NCBI RefSeq assembly: GCF_001577835.2
Contig: NC_029521.1
Span: 19,250,470-19,314,469, forward strand
Source of the DNA: Coturnix japonica
Taxonomy: Eukaryota; Chordata; Aves; Galliformes; Phasianidae
DNA length: 64,000 bases
Reading direction: 5' to 3'
A model generated the notes under the pieces. The model ran no database searches. It saw only the letters and a list, made by a program, of their open reading frames with translations, and had not been told where the DNA came from. Below, piece after piece: positions 39,201 through 55,579 of this stretch; within the stretch, counting starts at the first letter, position 1; each line of letters opens with the position of its first letter. A program made the position numbers and the translations under genes.

Positions 39201-39708
39201 AGCAGGTGGGAGATCTGAATGTCTCTGCTAATAGTTTATCTCTGAGCTCGTCTAATGAATTCTCCTGGTAATTACTGTGCAGAAATTGTTAGTGTATCTT
39301 GATGAATCAGAACTTTCTAACAACAACTCTGGATGAAATTATAAACTGTTTTTCTATCTTGGAGTGGAGACTTGAGAGAGGATTCCTAATTGTACTTGCC
39401 CCCTCTGGGGCCAGGACTGGATTATCCCACACAGGCTTCTCCGCAGACTTGTTTTGAGTCTATCAGTAGGCTCTCTGCCAGACCTAAGAGATGGAGAACT
39501 CAGTTTTCCACATTTAAATCCCCCCCCCCCCCCTCCACCCTTCCACTCCACTTACACCTCCAAGGAAGAGCCTGGATTAGAGAGGATTTGTCCTCATGGG
39601 GCTTTGTGTTGGGTTTGTGAAGATGTGTCCTTAAAAGCTTTGGCTTTTTTTTTCCCTGTGACTCCCAGCTTTGCATTGGGAATGTGCAGAAGTGAGGCTG
39701 AGAGCAGA

Positions 39709-39795
39709 CATAGAATCATAGAATAGCCTGGGTTGAAAAGGGCTGTAGTGATCATATAGTTTTGACCCCCTGCTATGTGCATGGTGGCAGAGCTG
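39709..39795 (-). repeat. CR1 3' fragment
   Basis: The plus strand shows ATAGAATCATAGAATAGCCT, GGGTTGAAAAGGGCTGTAGT and CCCCCTGCTATGTGCATGG, which is the reverse of a CR1 tail. It is truncated and moderately diverged. Confidence 0.8.
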
Positions 39796-41997
39796 GGTCT
39801 CTTGGTGCAACTCATGTTCTATCCCTGTGTTTCTGGTATCCCTGCAGCCATGGATGGATGGCCATGGATGGTAGTAATCTGTGAGATGCCACACTGGGCC
39901 TGTGGTCCCCAGGCGTGTGGGCTGTGCAGAAGGCAGCACGCCTTACTTAGTGAGGGGTGAAGGCAGCCAAGGGACTTAGTGGGAAGGGGAGACTGCTGGA
40001 GGCACTGACGCCTGTCTGGCTGCTGGGACACCCCGGTGGCCCCATCCCAGGCCATCCCCATTGCCCGGCACTGTGCCATGGGGCTATTTGGGCCTAGGCG
40101 CCCTTCTGCAAACATCCCTGCCCCGCGCACCCACCCTGCTGACGGCGGGGAAAAGTCGGAGCCATGTCCTTGTGCCGACCTTCGGCTGACCTTCCAGTAA
40201 CGCTCGAGAAACCCTCGGAAAGGCTTTCTCATTGTGCAGCCCCAGGGTTTCCAGGGAATTAGTCAGCAGGCTGGAATTGTGCTCTGTGTATGTGACCCCC
40301 CCCCCCGCTGCCCCCGCCTCTCCCATCGCTGGAGCCGGACCGGTCCAAGAGATATGTTGCCAGGGTGACAGCGAGGTGTGATGGATGGACAGAGAGTGGC
40401 TGCGGAGTGGCAGGGCCGCTGGTCAGTAACCCAGGGCTGTGTTTATAAGAAGGAAGAGGCTGTTTCCTGGAGCTAACATAATGCAGCTCTAAAAAAGGCA
40501 GGGGAAATACATCATGCAAGGGGAGCGCTGCCTGGGAGGGGAGGGCCGCCGGGGAGCCCAGCAGCACCGCCAGCCTGCAGGTCAAGGTGCCTTTGACAGG
40601 GCCTTTTTTATAGGCCATTTGCGTGAGAGTTCGCTGCTGTTTCTCTGCAGCCCTGACAGCGGCTCAAGGCCTGGCCGGGGCTCGGGGAGGGCCTCATCTC
40701 CACCACCGCTTTCCAGCCCTGCGACGCAGGACCTGCTGATTTATTTGGAAAATAAATAATGCTCACTGACCATTGTTCACAGTGACGGTCACCCTGTGAG
40801 CAGGCGGAGGTGTGGGGAGTGAGGGGATGGCAGGGCGATGCTCCCAGCTCTGGTCCCTGGGGCGTCTCCTACAGGGATAGAGGTGAGGGGACATCTCCCT
40901 TCCCACCTCAAACCCAACGCTGCTGTTTTGTGCTGTACCACAGGTGTGTGAGTTCCCTATGCTGTGACATTCCCCATGGGTCTGTCCCCATACCCTGTGT
41001 CACCATCCAAGCCTCTGCTGGGCTCCCTTTAGGCTGATCCTTCTGTCTCATCTCGTGCAGGATGGACTCTGAGCTCCTTTTCTGCAGCTCTCCTGCAGGC
41101 TTCAGTAAGGCCAACAGAAACCCCAGAAATTGGCCTCTGAATTTTTGTTTTCCCAGCAAGACAAATTCAAATGTGGTCTTTCAGAAGAGACCCTCACAAA
41201 ACAGATGAATAAATCAATCTACGTGATCTTTTCTGACTACGATACACATCACTTGTCCGTGTACGTGCAAATTCTATTCTATTCTGTTACCATAATTTTA
41301 AAAAATATTTTCTCTTCTTTCATTTTTATATTATTTTATCCTTACAGCCCTGTAATAACCAAACAAGCAATATCGCATTGAGGATTTTTTTTTCCTCCTT
41401 CCCACGAGCGCTTAGGAAAGTGAAGGAAAGATGAGAAAACAGGGGAGGAAATCTTATGTGGATGCCGGGTGTTCTGCAGGCAGCTCCAGGGCTGGGGAGA
41501 AGCAGGAGATAATGGCAGCATGAAAGAACCCACTTTTTGAATCACCTTTCTGATTATGAACTTCAAAAATCTAGATTTCAATTGAGATTTTCTTTTTTTT
41601 TTTTTTTTTAATATGCCAGAGGGAGGAGGAAATAAAAGCTCCCGTTTCCCATGGAATAGGCTTCAATTAAATTCAGTTTAGGCAAGAAAATTTTCATTAA
41701 TTTTCACAGCTTATTTCTCACACCGTTAGTAATAATATTTCTACCTTGACATAGTGATAAAGTTCCTAATTTTCTACCTTTCCAGAGATTATCTGGGTTC
41801 AGATGCCGTCCTCATTGCTGTGGGAGTAATTTTTCCTTCCAAGTGGAGTCTGGTTTTTGGCTCAGGGTTTTGCTTTTCCCTTTTTACTTGGGAGGAGTGT
41901 TATGTCTTCGGCGCTGCTCAGACTTCCCTAATTCACGCAAGCCCTGCGTTGTGCACAGATTCCTCAGTGCGTTTTTAAACTCATTATTATTTTTTAA

Positions 41998-42045
41998 CCA
42001 GCAAATGATTTTTTTTTTCTTCTTCTTCTTCTTCTCTTTTTTTTT

Positions 42046-42077
<32 letters not shown>

Positions 42078-42080
42078 TTC
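41998..42080 (+). repeat. Pyrimidine tract with (TTC)n core
   Basis: Almost pure T/C for about 80 bp, with a TTCTTCTTCTTCTTC core flanked by long T runs. Length is likely to vary between individuals. Confidence 0.9.
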
Positions 42081-43879
42081 AGCCCTACCTGATTTCTCTC
42101 TGGAAACTGCTTTCTAAAAAAGCACTTGGTGAATATTTGTAGTTTTAACATTCACGTTGTTCGAAGTGACTTCTAACATTGTGTTCTCCCACCCGCTTTC
42201 GGTTTAAGTCAGTGCTCTCATGCTCACGTTGGAACGCGCTTGCAGCTCAGATTTTATGCAGCTGTATTGAACGGCTTGCATCAACGACAAAAAATCCATA
42301 CTGTTGACTTCCTCGGTTTGCCGACAACCATTACTGTTCTGTGCTGGGGATGGGCTGCACCCAGCAGTGCTGTGGCTGGGCTTTTACAAAGCAAAAACAC
42401 GGTTCATTCCGCGTGGTTTATTCTCCGTGGTTTATTCCCCATGCTCCCAGGAGTGCTGCTCTCCCGATTCCTGCCCTGTGGACATGGGGAAGCGAGGCTG
42501 CAGGGCTCATCACATCCTCCCAGTGCTGCAGATTAAGGCCGCCCAGCTCCTCCATGAGCCTCCCCAGGTGGCCATGATATTTCTAAAGGACTCATCCCCG
42601 TGCTGCAGTAAGCTCATTAGCTAATTCCCTTATTACACAGCACCAAGTGAAGCATGTGTGTTTGGGTTTGCAGGCAGCCCCCTCTTGCCTTCCCCTCCAG
42701 CTTGCCACGCTCCCTTCCCTTTGTTTTAGCCAGGAAGGCGGGCTTCTGACAGTCCCCTTGGCTCGGCCATTTTGGGCACGTGTTCATCCCGCCCTTGCTG
42801 TTCCAGGGGGTTTTGCTCGGCTCCTGCGTCCCCCAGCCCTGCGGAGCAGGCAGGACCCTGCTTGCCCAGTGCTTTGCCTCTACCAATGTGGTTTTGAGGC
42901 CCGTCTGTCTCAGAGCCATGACACAGGTTTGGTTCAGACAAAAGGAAGCTTTCCCAGGAAGGAGGTTATGGTGTGGAGCTTGAGCAGCAGGATGCATGGT
43001 TCTCTTTGCACAGCTCTCAGTTTGGGGAGGGTCCCTGAGGTCTCGTGGCACATTTTCAGAGGGATGACAAGCCCTGAGCCCACTGGATGCACTTGCCTCC
43101 ACCGAGCTTCTAACCCCCAAACATGGGGAGCCCATGGGGCCTCTTCCCTTGCTGCCTGCTCCGGGAGGAGCCCGGTCACAACCCCATCCCGGGGAAGAGG
43201 GACGGACCCAACATCCCACCCTCTTCCTTCTGGGGGGCCACACACCGCAAGGTCCACCTTGTGCTGGCGCTTTCCGGCCCTCTGTGAGAATGTACCGTTT
43301 GTGGCTCCTTCATTGACTTTGAAGAATGTCCCTTTATTCACAATGTTATTTCCTTTAATCACTGTGGGGTTGCAGGAAATCTTCTTGGAAAATTATTTCA
43401 GATTGGCTGGAATTGCTGTATGGTCGCAGGGATGGAAAACTCACTTGAACTTGTTTTCATTTTACCCTAAAAAGTCACTGTCCCCAGAAGGTTCAGATGA
43501 ATTTGGATAAACATGTGAGTTCCGAGGATTTTGTTGTTGTTGAGCAGTTTTCTTCCTTTTTTTTCTTCCCCCAGTGAACCTCTGTATCCTTCCAAGTTCC
43601 TGAGTTTTACTCAAGACCAGAGGTGCAGAGTCAAAGGAAAAATGGGACATTTGCATAAACAGATTGAAGACAGGCAAATACATCATTAAGGGACTCAACA
43701 TGTAAGTACAGATAAAGAGATAAGTGATAGTTTTGGCCATCAGCTAAGGGCCACATCAACTGGATTTTCTTCTACTTGGGGACGTCTATGCTTGGATGAA
43801 ATAGATGTGCTAAATCTTGTAATCTGTGGGACTTTAGTCTCATTCCTATGTGAAATTGTTATAAGCAAGGTCTAGGTGA

Positions 43880-44765
43880 ACATTATCTAGGTGGACGTCG
43901 GGCTACATGAACTGGAGAGCTCTCAGAAGACAATTATGAGTGCTTTGACACTGGTAGAGACCTAGCAGAGGACCTAGTGCTTGCCAAGGCTTTCATCAAT
44001 GTTTGTCGTTAAGCAGCACCAGCCTGGTAGTGCCTGCAAGAGTTCAGTTCAGTGTTTCATGACAAATTGAAAGGAAACTATTGATACAAACAAAATAAGG
44101 CTTTTCCATGAGTCAGAAAAAAATCAACTGCACACCCACTAGCTGGGAATTGAGCTTGTTCTGTGGGAAAGTAGCTGGAGGTGACAGTGGGACCCAAGGG
44201 GAGCACGAGCCAGCAGCGTCCTGCTGAGTGAGAAGAGCAGACTCAGACTGGGACACATAAATAAGGTGTCTGTGGGACACCTGATGTGATCCTGCTGCAC
44301 TCAGAGTGTCAGCCTAAGTGCCGGTTCCCACTTCAGGCTGAGTGTTTCAAGTCGTGGTTCTGGGAGAAAGCCCAGGGAGGAACACGGGTGATCAGAAATG
44401 CAGAAAACATGACATACTGGAGGAGGCTGAAGGACCAGGGTAGCTTAGTATCAAGAAGAGACGACTGTAGGGAAATAAGATAAAAGTCTTCAAATGCATA
44501 AGGCACGGCTACAAAGCAAGAGATAATAGGCTATTCCTTGTTTTCAGGGTGGAAACAACAAGGAGCCACGGGCTCACCCTGCAATGACAGCAGCAAAGGA
44601 GAATTAAAACTCGTTTTTCTTGGGAGCCGTCTTCAGTACTAGCGGCTTCTTGTACTTTAGACAAAACTCCACCAGGAAGGGTTTGCCTCCTTTGGCGGCA
44701 GGCAGACAGGCTGGGTGAACTTTCAAGGGCCTCCTAGGCTTATATTTTATGATTCTGTGAATACG
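43880..44765 (+). repeat. Old, diverged CR1 LINE 3' portion
   Basis: The order of blocks follows a CR1 open-frame end and tail: GGTGACAGTGGGACC near 44176, GAGCACGAGCCAGCAGCG, GAGGAGGCTGAAGGACCAGG near 44420, TTCAAATGCATAAGGC, GCAGCAAAGGAGAATTAAA, and the terminal TTTTATGATTCTGTGAATA. Divergence is high, so this is an old copy. The 5' boundary is uncertain and may extend toward 43,770. Confidence 0.65.
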
Positions 44766-44905
44766 GATACTAGAAAGAGATCATTTTGCCTCTAGCCAGT
44801 CTATTCAGGATGGGTCCTTGCCAGGTGTGTTTTTCTTCAGCAGTGAATGTCGTCCAGGTTTTCCATAATCTCCACCAGCATTTTTGCTATTTACTCCAAA
44901 GCAAT

Positions 44906-44972
44906 TTCTTTTCTTTCTTTTTTTTAATTTTTCTTTTTTTTTTCTTTTTTCTTTTTTTCTTTTTTTTTCCCA
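44906..44972 (+). repeat. T/C-rich tract
   Basis: A run of T with scattered C starts about 140 bp after the old CR1 end. It is simple sequence, with no gene content. Confidence 0.85.
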
Positions 44973-47479
44973 TTTTCTTCCCCAAATCCAATCTTTTGCC
45001 CATTTCTGTGCACCCCCTGGAAGGTCTGTGCATTCCTCGGCAAGCCACATGCAGAGAGAGACCTTCTCTTCCCATCCAGCTGATCATGCACCTACATGTG
45101 GAATCCAGGAGCACCCCATCTTGCAGATGAATCTGCTGACAGAACCGTGGTGCTGTGAGCTCTTGTCCAGCTTGTGCTTTCCCTCCGTCCACACAGCCGT
45201 GGGTTGGGTGTTTTGGTGTTTGTCAAACAGAACCAGCAGCGGTTGCCCCCCCCCACATCTGCAGGCTCACAGATGTCGATGTTTCATGTTTACGCTGAGT
45301 TCATGCAATGTGAATTTTTGTGTGCCTACAAGAAACATGATATATTTTTACTCACGATGTTTAAGATCAGAGTTAGTCATTCAGTCACCTATTCGGATCT
45401 CCCCGAGCACCGCGTCGTGTTACTCTTTTGGGATCTGAATAACACGGGTTTTCTCTCATGTACAAAAGCACGTGGTCTGGAGAAGTGAGGGAGCTTGGGG
45501 TTTTATCTTACTGAGGGATGGATGGTTAATCCACCGGCTAATCAGCATCGCTTAGAAAATGTATGTCTTGTTTCTTATGCGGCTTTGTCTGGCTTTTAAT
45601 TTCCAGCCATTGATTTTTGTTCTGCCTTTTTGGCTGGAATAAAAACACTTTGGCGCACAGTATTTTCTTACTATCAGAGCACTTGTGCATAGCAGTCAAA
45701 TTTCTAAAGCTTTTTTAAGAGGAAAACAGGTCGAGCTTGATTCTGTCACTGTGGGGTGCGTTCTCCTGCTCTGGTGTCTTTTCCGTGGCTGTTTTCTGCA
45801 CCCTCTCTCATTTCACAGAATAATTTTGGCCTCGGGAGCTTTGGCAGTAAAGCCTGCTGGTCAGGCCTCTGTCAGCCAAATTTTGGGAATGTCTGAAGAT
45901 GGAGATGTCGTGGTCTCCCTGAGTCCCCATGCTCTCAGCTTTTAACCCACGTGCTCCCTGCTTCCAGCCTGTACCTTCACAGTCTGGCTACAGAGTACTA
46001 CGGGAGACTGGATAAAGGTGAAGGGAAACCACATCTTCATCACTGCCTTCTTCTGTGCTTTTTAAAATGGGGCATCGCGCCAGTCCCTGTTTGTGTCTCT
46101 GCTTCAGTCTCACATCCAAACCTACTTTTTTTTATGATTTTCAAGTAAGAATTCCTGAGAAGATCCTATTGAGACAGCTAGGGGCTAATAACATCTTCAC
46201 CATATATGGTGCATTTCACCCTCAGTTTGTGTGTGGCTATGGGTGAGCACAGCAGTGCACTCTGTGTGCCGCCAGCCGCTCGGCACAGTTTGGCTATCTC
46301 CAGCCAGCCCTGCTCTGCAGACAGGTACACTTTGGCCAGGCCCCTGCTCAGCCTTTGCTGCGACATCAGAACTAGCTGTGCTCGGTCTGCACCATGCTAG
46401 CTCTTCTGCGCTTCAACAGCATTGCATTTCAAAGGTCTGCTTGCAAGGAGGTGTGTGTTATCTGCAAGTCTGGCAAAAAATTTGGTGCTATGGTGCACCA
46501 GGAACCTGCAGCTCTGGAGAATGTGCCATTTTGATGTTCACAAAACAAAAATCTTTGCCAAAGTCTGGGGAATGGCTTGGGAAGTGCCATCATTATGTCC
46601 TAGCCACAAGCCCTGCTCAGTTTTCTCTCTCATTCTTCCTGTCCACAGCCATCCCAGCTGTGTCGTTCCTGTCCTTGGAGGTGGCTGAGGTGTGGGCAAC
46701 AGTGGAGCTGATGGTGACATGAACCAGTTGCCAGCGGATCCCGGCTCCAGAGAGAGGCATATCCTCAGGTGCCAGCCCCACCAGCAGGATGGTGCTGGGA
46801 CACTGCTGCACGTCCCCCAGTGCAGAGACCTGCCCAAATGTGCTGGGGTCTCTTAGTGGCCAGGCAGGGACAGACCCGGTGCTTCCAGGTCCCCTCTCAT
46901 GACATCCGCCGAGTCCCCTTCCCGCACTCATCTTGTCATTCTATCCAAAACAATTATGGAAGGCTTGTTGTTTTTGGCACGGCCCTTTATTTACAAATCC
47001 CATCCTGCTTATAGCTCATGGTTTCATTATCCTCTAGATGTTTATAGAGCTCCTTTTCTTAATATTTGTGCCATTATTTTACTAGGGACCCGGGTGAGAC
47101 TTTCCAGACAGCGATTATCTGGCTCATCTTCTCCCCCCATCAGCTCTCACTGGAGAAGTGCACGTTCTTGGGCTGCCATCCCAGCCCTGCATGCCCTCTG
47201 TGCCATACCTGCTACACTGATGCCCTCCAGCTCCACATCACCAGCTCTCCCCGCTCCCAGGACTGGGGCCCGGTGGGTGTCCCTGGCCATGGGAGCAGCC
47301 CCTTGGGGTTTGGGGAGGGACATGTCCTGGGAAGGCAGCGCCAGCACTGGGATGTGGGATATTTGCATGGCACGGAGGTGGGTCGCCGGTTGTGCTGAGC
47401 ATGGCTCTGATGCTCGCTCCTGCCCGTGGGCTGTCTGTCACAGGGTCCTGTTTAACCTTCCCTGCCACAATATCTCGCA

Positions 47480-47568
47480 GCCTTTAATCTGTTTATCCTA
47501 GTAACCCTGCGATGAGGTAAAGGAGTGTTATCCTCATTTCAGAGGTAGGGAACTGAAGGGAGCCTTTT
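47480..47568 (+). repeat. MIR / CORE-SINE-like fossil
   Basis: CTTTAATCTGTTTATCCTAG, then TAACCCTGCGATGAGGTAAA, then TTATCCTCATTTCAGAGGTA and GGGAACTGAAGG follow the MIR 3' half in order (compare AACCCTATGAGGTA and CCCATTTTACAGATGAGGAA). Amniote MIR relatives are known but are scarce in birds. The call rests on pattern recognition, not on an alignment. Confidence 0.6.
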
Positions 47569-47578
47569 CAAATGCAAA

Positions 47579-48844
47579 TCAGTGTTTAATGATGCAGAGA
47601 TAAAGATTTAAAAAACACGCCTGAGACAACAGGCATGACGCTGTAACCGAGCTGGCTGCTTCTGCAAATCCCATTAAGCACCTCTGCCTTTTCCAGCTTT
47701 TGCTGTCCCAGGGCAGTGCTGGCAGAGGGACAGGGGTGTGCGGTGCCAGGCAGGGAGATACCGGCAGATGCCAGGTGTGGCGGTGCAGAAGCAGAGGTTC
47801 GGCTTCACTGTGTGCACCAGAGTGCCAGGTGGCACACAGCCCTCGCGCAAAGCCTGCTCTGAACTGCACAAGTGCATGAGATACTCCACTGCACTTAGGA
47901 ATGAAAACTAAAGCAAGTTTGCACAGCAATTGCAGGTATAGAAATGTAAAGTGGGAAATACAGGTGAGCACCTGCTTTGCTGAGCTCTGCCGTCTGGAAA
48001 AGAGGGAGGGCTGGGTACGGTTGGACCCAGGAATGTTGTGCTGAGAATGAATTTCCCTTTGATTATGTAGTGTGCATGTGCTCTCTGTCCATGCAGTGCA
48101 GGTGGCTGCACTGCCAAAAGGAGAGTGAGAATTACCTGTGCTGCCCCTGCCTGGGCAGCTGGTATCTCCAGCAGAGCTGGCTGATATCTGCAGCAGATCT
48201 GGTTGATACCTAAGGCAGATCTGACTAACAGCAGTGCCTTGGCTGTCGCACAGCGATGCTGCAGGAGGTGCTGGTGCTGCCACACGGATGGTGCAGGTCT
48301 CACTGCTGCTCCTGGGCAATTGTTGCTGTGCTTGTGGGAATGCGGTGGCTCGGGCTGCACAGAGGTCAGTGCCTTTGTCTTGCTGCGGGGAGTTTATCTC
48401 TGCGGATCTTGCCTGCTTTCCTGGGTCAGGCTTCACCTCCTCTGTTATCAGCAAATGCAGGAACAGTCCATTCCAGAGCCAGGCTGTGGCGGAACCTCTC
48501 GACCCCCTGGCATTGGGGGCAGCTTTCACATCCCATCCCTCCCACAGGCACTGCCAAGTCTCAGGGGACACAGATGGGACCCGCAGGACCCATGGTCCCC
48601 ATCCCCTGGCTGTGGGCAGCAGTGGTGCTGCATATTCCACATGGGTGCCTGCAATCAGAGGAGGAGGCATCAGGGCCTGTGGGGCCATCACCAGCCTTAT
48701 CTCTGCCGACTCTTCCACCCCAAATATATGGAGGGGGACAGGTCCCAATGGCACCAACCTCCTTTCCCCAGAGCACCCAGTCTCTGTGCACCCCCCCTTC
48801 CCAGCAGCTCCTGCTGCACCCCTCCAGCTGTCTCCAAAACCCAA
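47579..48844 (-). other. Long open frame of 421 codons, no recognised homology
   Basis: An ATG-initiated frame runs 1.27 kb without a stop in mixed-composition intergenic DNA. It starts MGFGDSWRGAAGAAGKGG. I see no domain, signal peptide or clear periodic codon use, and no splice or poly(A) context that makes it a gene. It is listed because its length is unexpected; it is most likely chance or an RNA gene artefact. Confidence 0.15.
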
Positions 48845-51490
48845 GCCATTAGCATTTCCTGTTCAAACATTTCCAATAAATAAATGAATGGAGACATCAT
48901 GCCACAAGCCCGCAAGTGACCCAGAGGCGGGTCCGAGGCCGGGATGGACACGACCACCCAGCGCCCGACCCCCTGGCTGCATGCCAGTGCTGCCTTTGTT
49001 TGAATTCCCGTGTGAGTAAGCGCTTGGCTGACGCCAGCCAAAACGCCATCAGAAATTATTTTTTGATATTAAATAAATTGTTTTCAGTAAATCTGCTCCT
49101 CCATCAGAATCCAGAACCTACTCACGGCACCAGGCGCCCAACAAGGCTCTGGGCTCCTGTTCCCTGTTCTCATCCTGCTGGGGCAGAGTAATGCACGCTG
49201 TCCAGAGGGGACAGCTGGGACCGGCTGTGCCTCCGTCCCCCCAGCCCCAGCTGTGCGGAAGTCCATGCCTTGACACAGCAGTGGGGATGCTGGGGACCAA
49301 TAGCCGCGTCTCTTCTCCACTTGGTTCTTTTCACCCTTAGGAAAACACCTCTAATCATGGGCATCATTTTCTATGTGGATCACGCAATGGCCATGGTCCT
49401 CAGGAGAACCAGTACCAGCATGACACTAGGCTTAAATAGCACTGGTGAGCCCCTGGTGATGCCCAGCAGTGGGAGAGCTTGAGTCTAGGCAAGTGGTGGA
49501 TGTGTCCTTGCTGCCTGGGGTTAGACCCCAGCTTCCAGAGCAGGGAAGATAGTTTTGGAGCTAACCAAGCTCTTTCATGGTGGGAATTAAGAAAAAATGG
49601 CTGTAATATATCTTCCACTATTTTTTATTAATAATATTTATATTTTGCTGAAGTCAGCACTTCCTGAAGGAACATGGTGTTTTGGGAATTGGAGGATGAG
49701 GCAGGAGGTGGGAGGAAGGGAGTGCTCACTTGTGCTTCAGAGGGACAAGCGGGTTTTGAGTGGGAGAAACCCTCCAGGCCTCTTCCCTTGAGGCTGGGCA
49801 GCAGGAAAGCAATATAGCCATGGGCTGGGAACCCTGAAAGCCCCCAGCAGTGCCCCACGGTGGGGCCAGCAGTCCTGGCTGCCACTAGGGCCCGGTGCCA
49901 TCGACACTTGGAGGTGCTGACAGATGGACACGGGGATGGTCTGGCTAGAAACTCCCAGTCCCACTTTATCTGCCCTTTGCCCTGCTCTCATCTACTCTGC
50001 ACGCTCTCCATTTCCCCCGCTATCTTGTGTTCCTGTTCCCATGCCTCCCTACTGCTTGGAGGATGCCCCTCCCATGGACATGCATTTGCTCTGTTGCCTC
50101 ATCCCAGAGCACCCCAGAACCCACATGAAGCACATGATGGGGGACACTTCAGTACCCTCTCCCATGTCAGTAGCTGAGCAGGTGCCTGGGATGGGGCTCC
50201 ATGGTGTTGCAGGTTGGGCTCTTCCCAAAAGACGCTGCTTCTATGTGATAGGCAAAAGCAGACCATCCACACAGTTCTTATGCCATCACAGTCCCGCAAC
50301 GTGGCTTTGCGCAGCCACTGCCCCCACTGGGCAGGGGGTGGGGGGGCTCAGGATCGTAGTTAATGTAGCTGCCCCTAAACGCACTGCCAGAGATCAGCTA
50401 ATCTGATAATTACAGCAACAAAAGCCATTTAGACAAACCATGACCTGACCCCGGGAGCTTGGAATGAAAACATTTTACCCCCCTCTCTGTCTGGATCCTG
50501 CGCTGAGAAAACAGCTGGATGCGGAGGGATGGAGGCTGGGAATGGCCGCGGTGCTCCGGGTATCTTGGGCACGGCACCGGGCTGCGGGAGGACAGCGATT
50601 CCCGGGGCTCCCCGTGTTGATGGGTTCAGGAGCTGCGCCCCCATCCAGGGGCTGAGCGCAGGAGAAGCGCCTACAAGCGGTGTGTGCCCGCGGGCTGCGG
50701 GCACGGGGTGCAGCCTGCCCGGTGAGTGGCAGGTCATTGCGGGATGTCACTCCGAGCAGAGAAGATGAAGGGCGGCTGCCCCGGGGCCCACTCCCATATT
50801 GCTCTTGTTTTTTCATGCATCTCGGTGGCACCCTTTGTGTGGGCTGCGGAGATGAAAGCGCGGGGCTGTGGGGATGCGGTGAGGCATAGCCGCCTGCTGC
50901 CCCGCGCCTGTCTCCTTCCTGCAGCTGCACCCAAAGGAACCCCACACTGCTCCGGGGGTCGCTCCTGCTGGGCCCACACCCACATTGCTGTGCTTCCCGC
51001 AGCCCCTGGGGAAGGGAAACAGACTGAGCTCATCTGGGGAAAACTATTATTTCATTTATTTGCCTGTGAGTGGCCTGCACAGTGGCTTGGCACAGCCAGC
51101 TTGGCAGGCAGCACCAGCGTGCCTTCCTGACCTCCCTGCACTGCAAAAGGGCTCAGCCCTGTCCCCAGACGTCCCAGTGCCTGGGTCAGGAACCAGTAAG
51201 AGGAGCACAAGGCCGCCAGTCTCAGAGCTCCCCTGTGCTTCTGTGTGCTCCAGAAATAGGCAGCTCTCAGCAGCCCTGCTTAGACCCTCCAGCAGTGCAG
51301 GGCTCAGTTCCTCCTGAGCACGACTCATCCCATAGCGGGCAGCTCCGTTTACCCCCCAGTGCCCATTTTCAGCAGTTGCTTCCCTCCCCATCACCACATC
51401 TTTACTCATCAGTGCATTTAGCAGCATCTGTAGCCCTTAAGAAGCCCAAGTGCCCCTTATCGGGTTATAGGGTAAGGGCTGAGAATATGA

Positions 51491-51546
51491 ATAAGATTAG
51501 GGTCAAGATTAGGGTCAGGAATAAGGTTGGGGTTGCAATTAGGGTT
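51491..51546 (+). repeat. Degenerate telomere-like repeat
   Basis: Three exact TTAGGG hexamers (51497, 51509, 51539) lie in a 12-bp periodic stretch, AGATTAGGGTCA repeated, followed by GGTTGGGGTTGC. It lies just upstream of the GOT1 CpG island. Confidence 0.7.
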
Positions 51547-51639
51547 TCCAGGTGCCCTCACAGCACCTGACAACGTTTGCAGCTCATCACTATGGCGCTG
51601 TGACCCCACTCTGCCAATACACTCGATGAACGGCGAGTC

Positions 51640-55457
<3,818 letters not shown>

Positions 55458-55553
55458 AGCACACGAACAACCAAACGTACATGAACTCACCAAAGCTGTA
55501 ATGTGTAGTCCTGTCTTACTCATGGCTTGCCATGTCCACACCTCTTGGGGTTT

Positions 55554-55559
55554 AATAAA
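55554..55559 (+). terminator. Poly(A) signal of GOT1
   Basis: AATAAA lies 97 bp after the stop codon, giving a short 3' UTR. Confidence 0.75.
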
Positions 55560-55579
55560 GATGGGAGCAGTAGCTCAAT

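Larger units (their letters stand above)
36600..51450. other. Gene-free interval between NKX2-3 and GOT1
   Basis: No exon with coding support was found. The interval holds CR1 copies, a MIR-like SINE, T/C tracts and several AT-rich non-repetitive blocks (39130-39370, 41560-41790, 46930-47110) with TAAT cores that resemble conserved non-coding elements. The rest is unremarkable. Confidence 0.55.
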
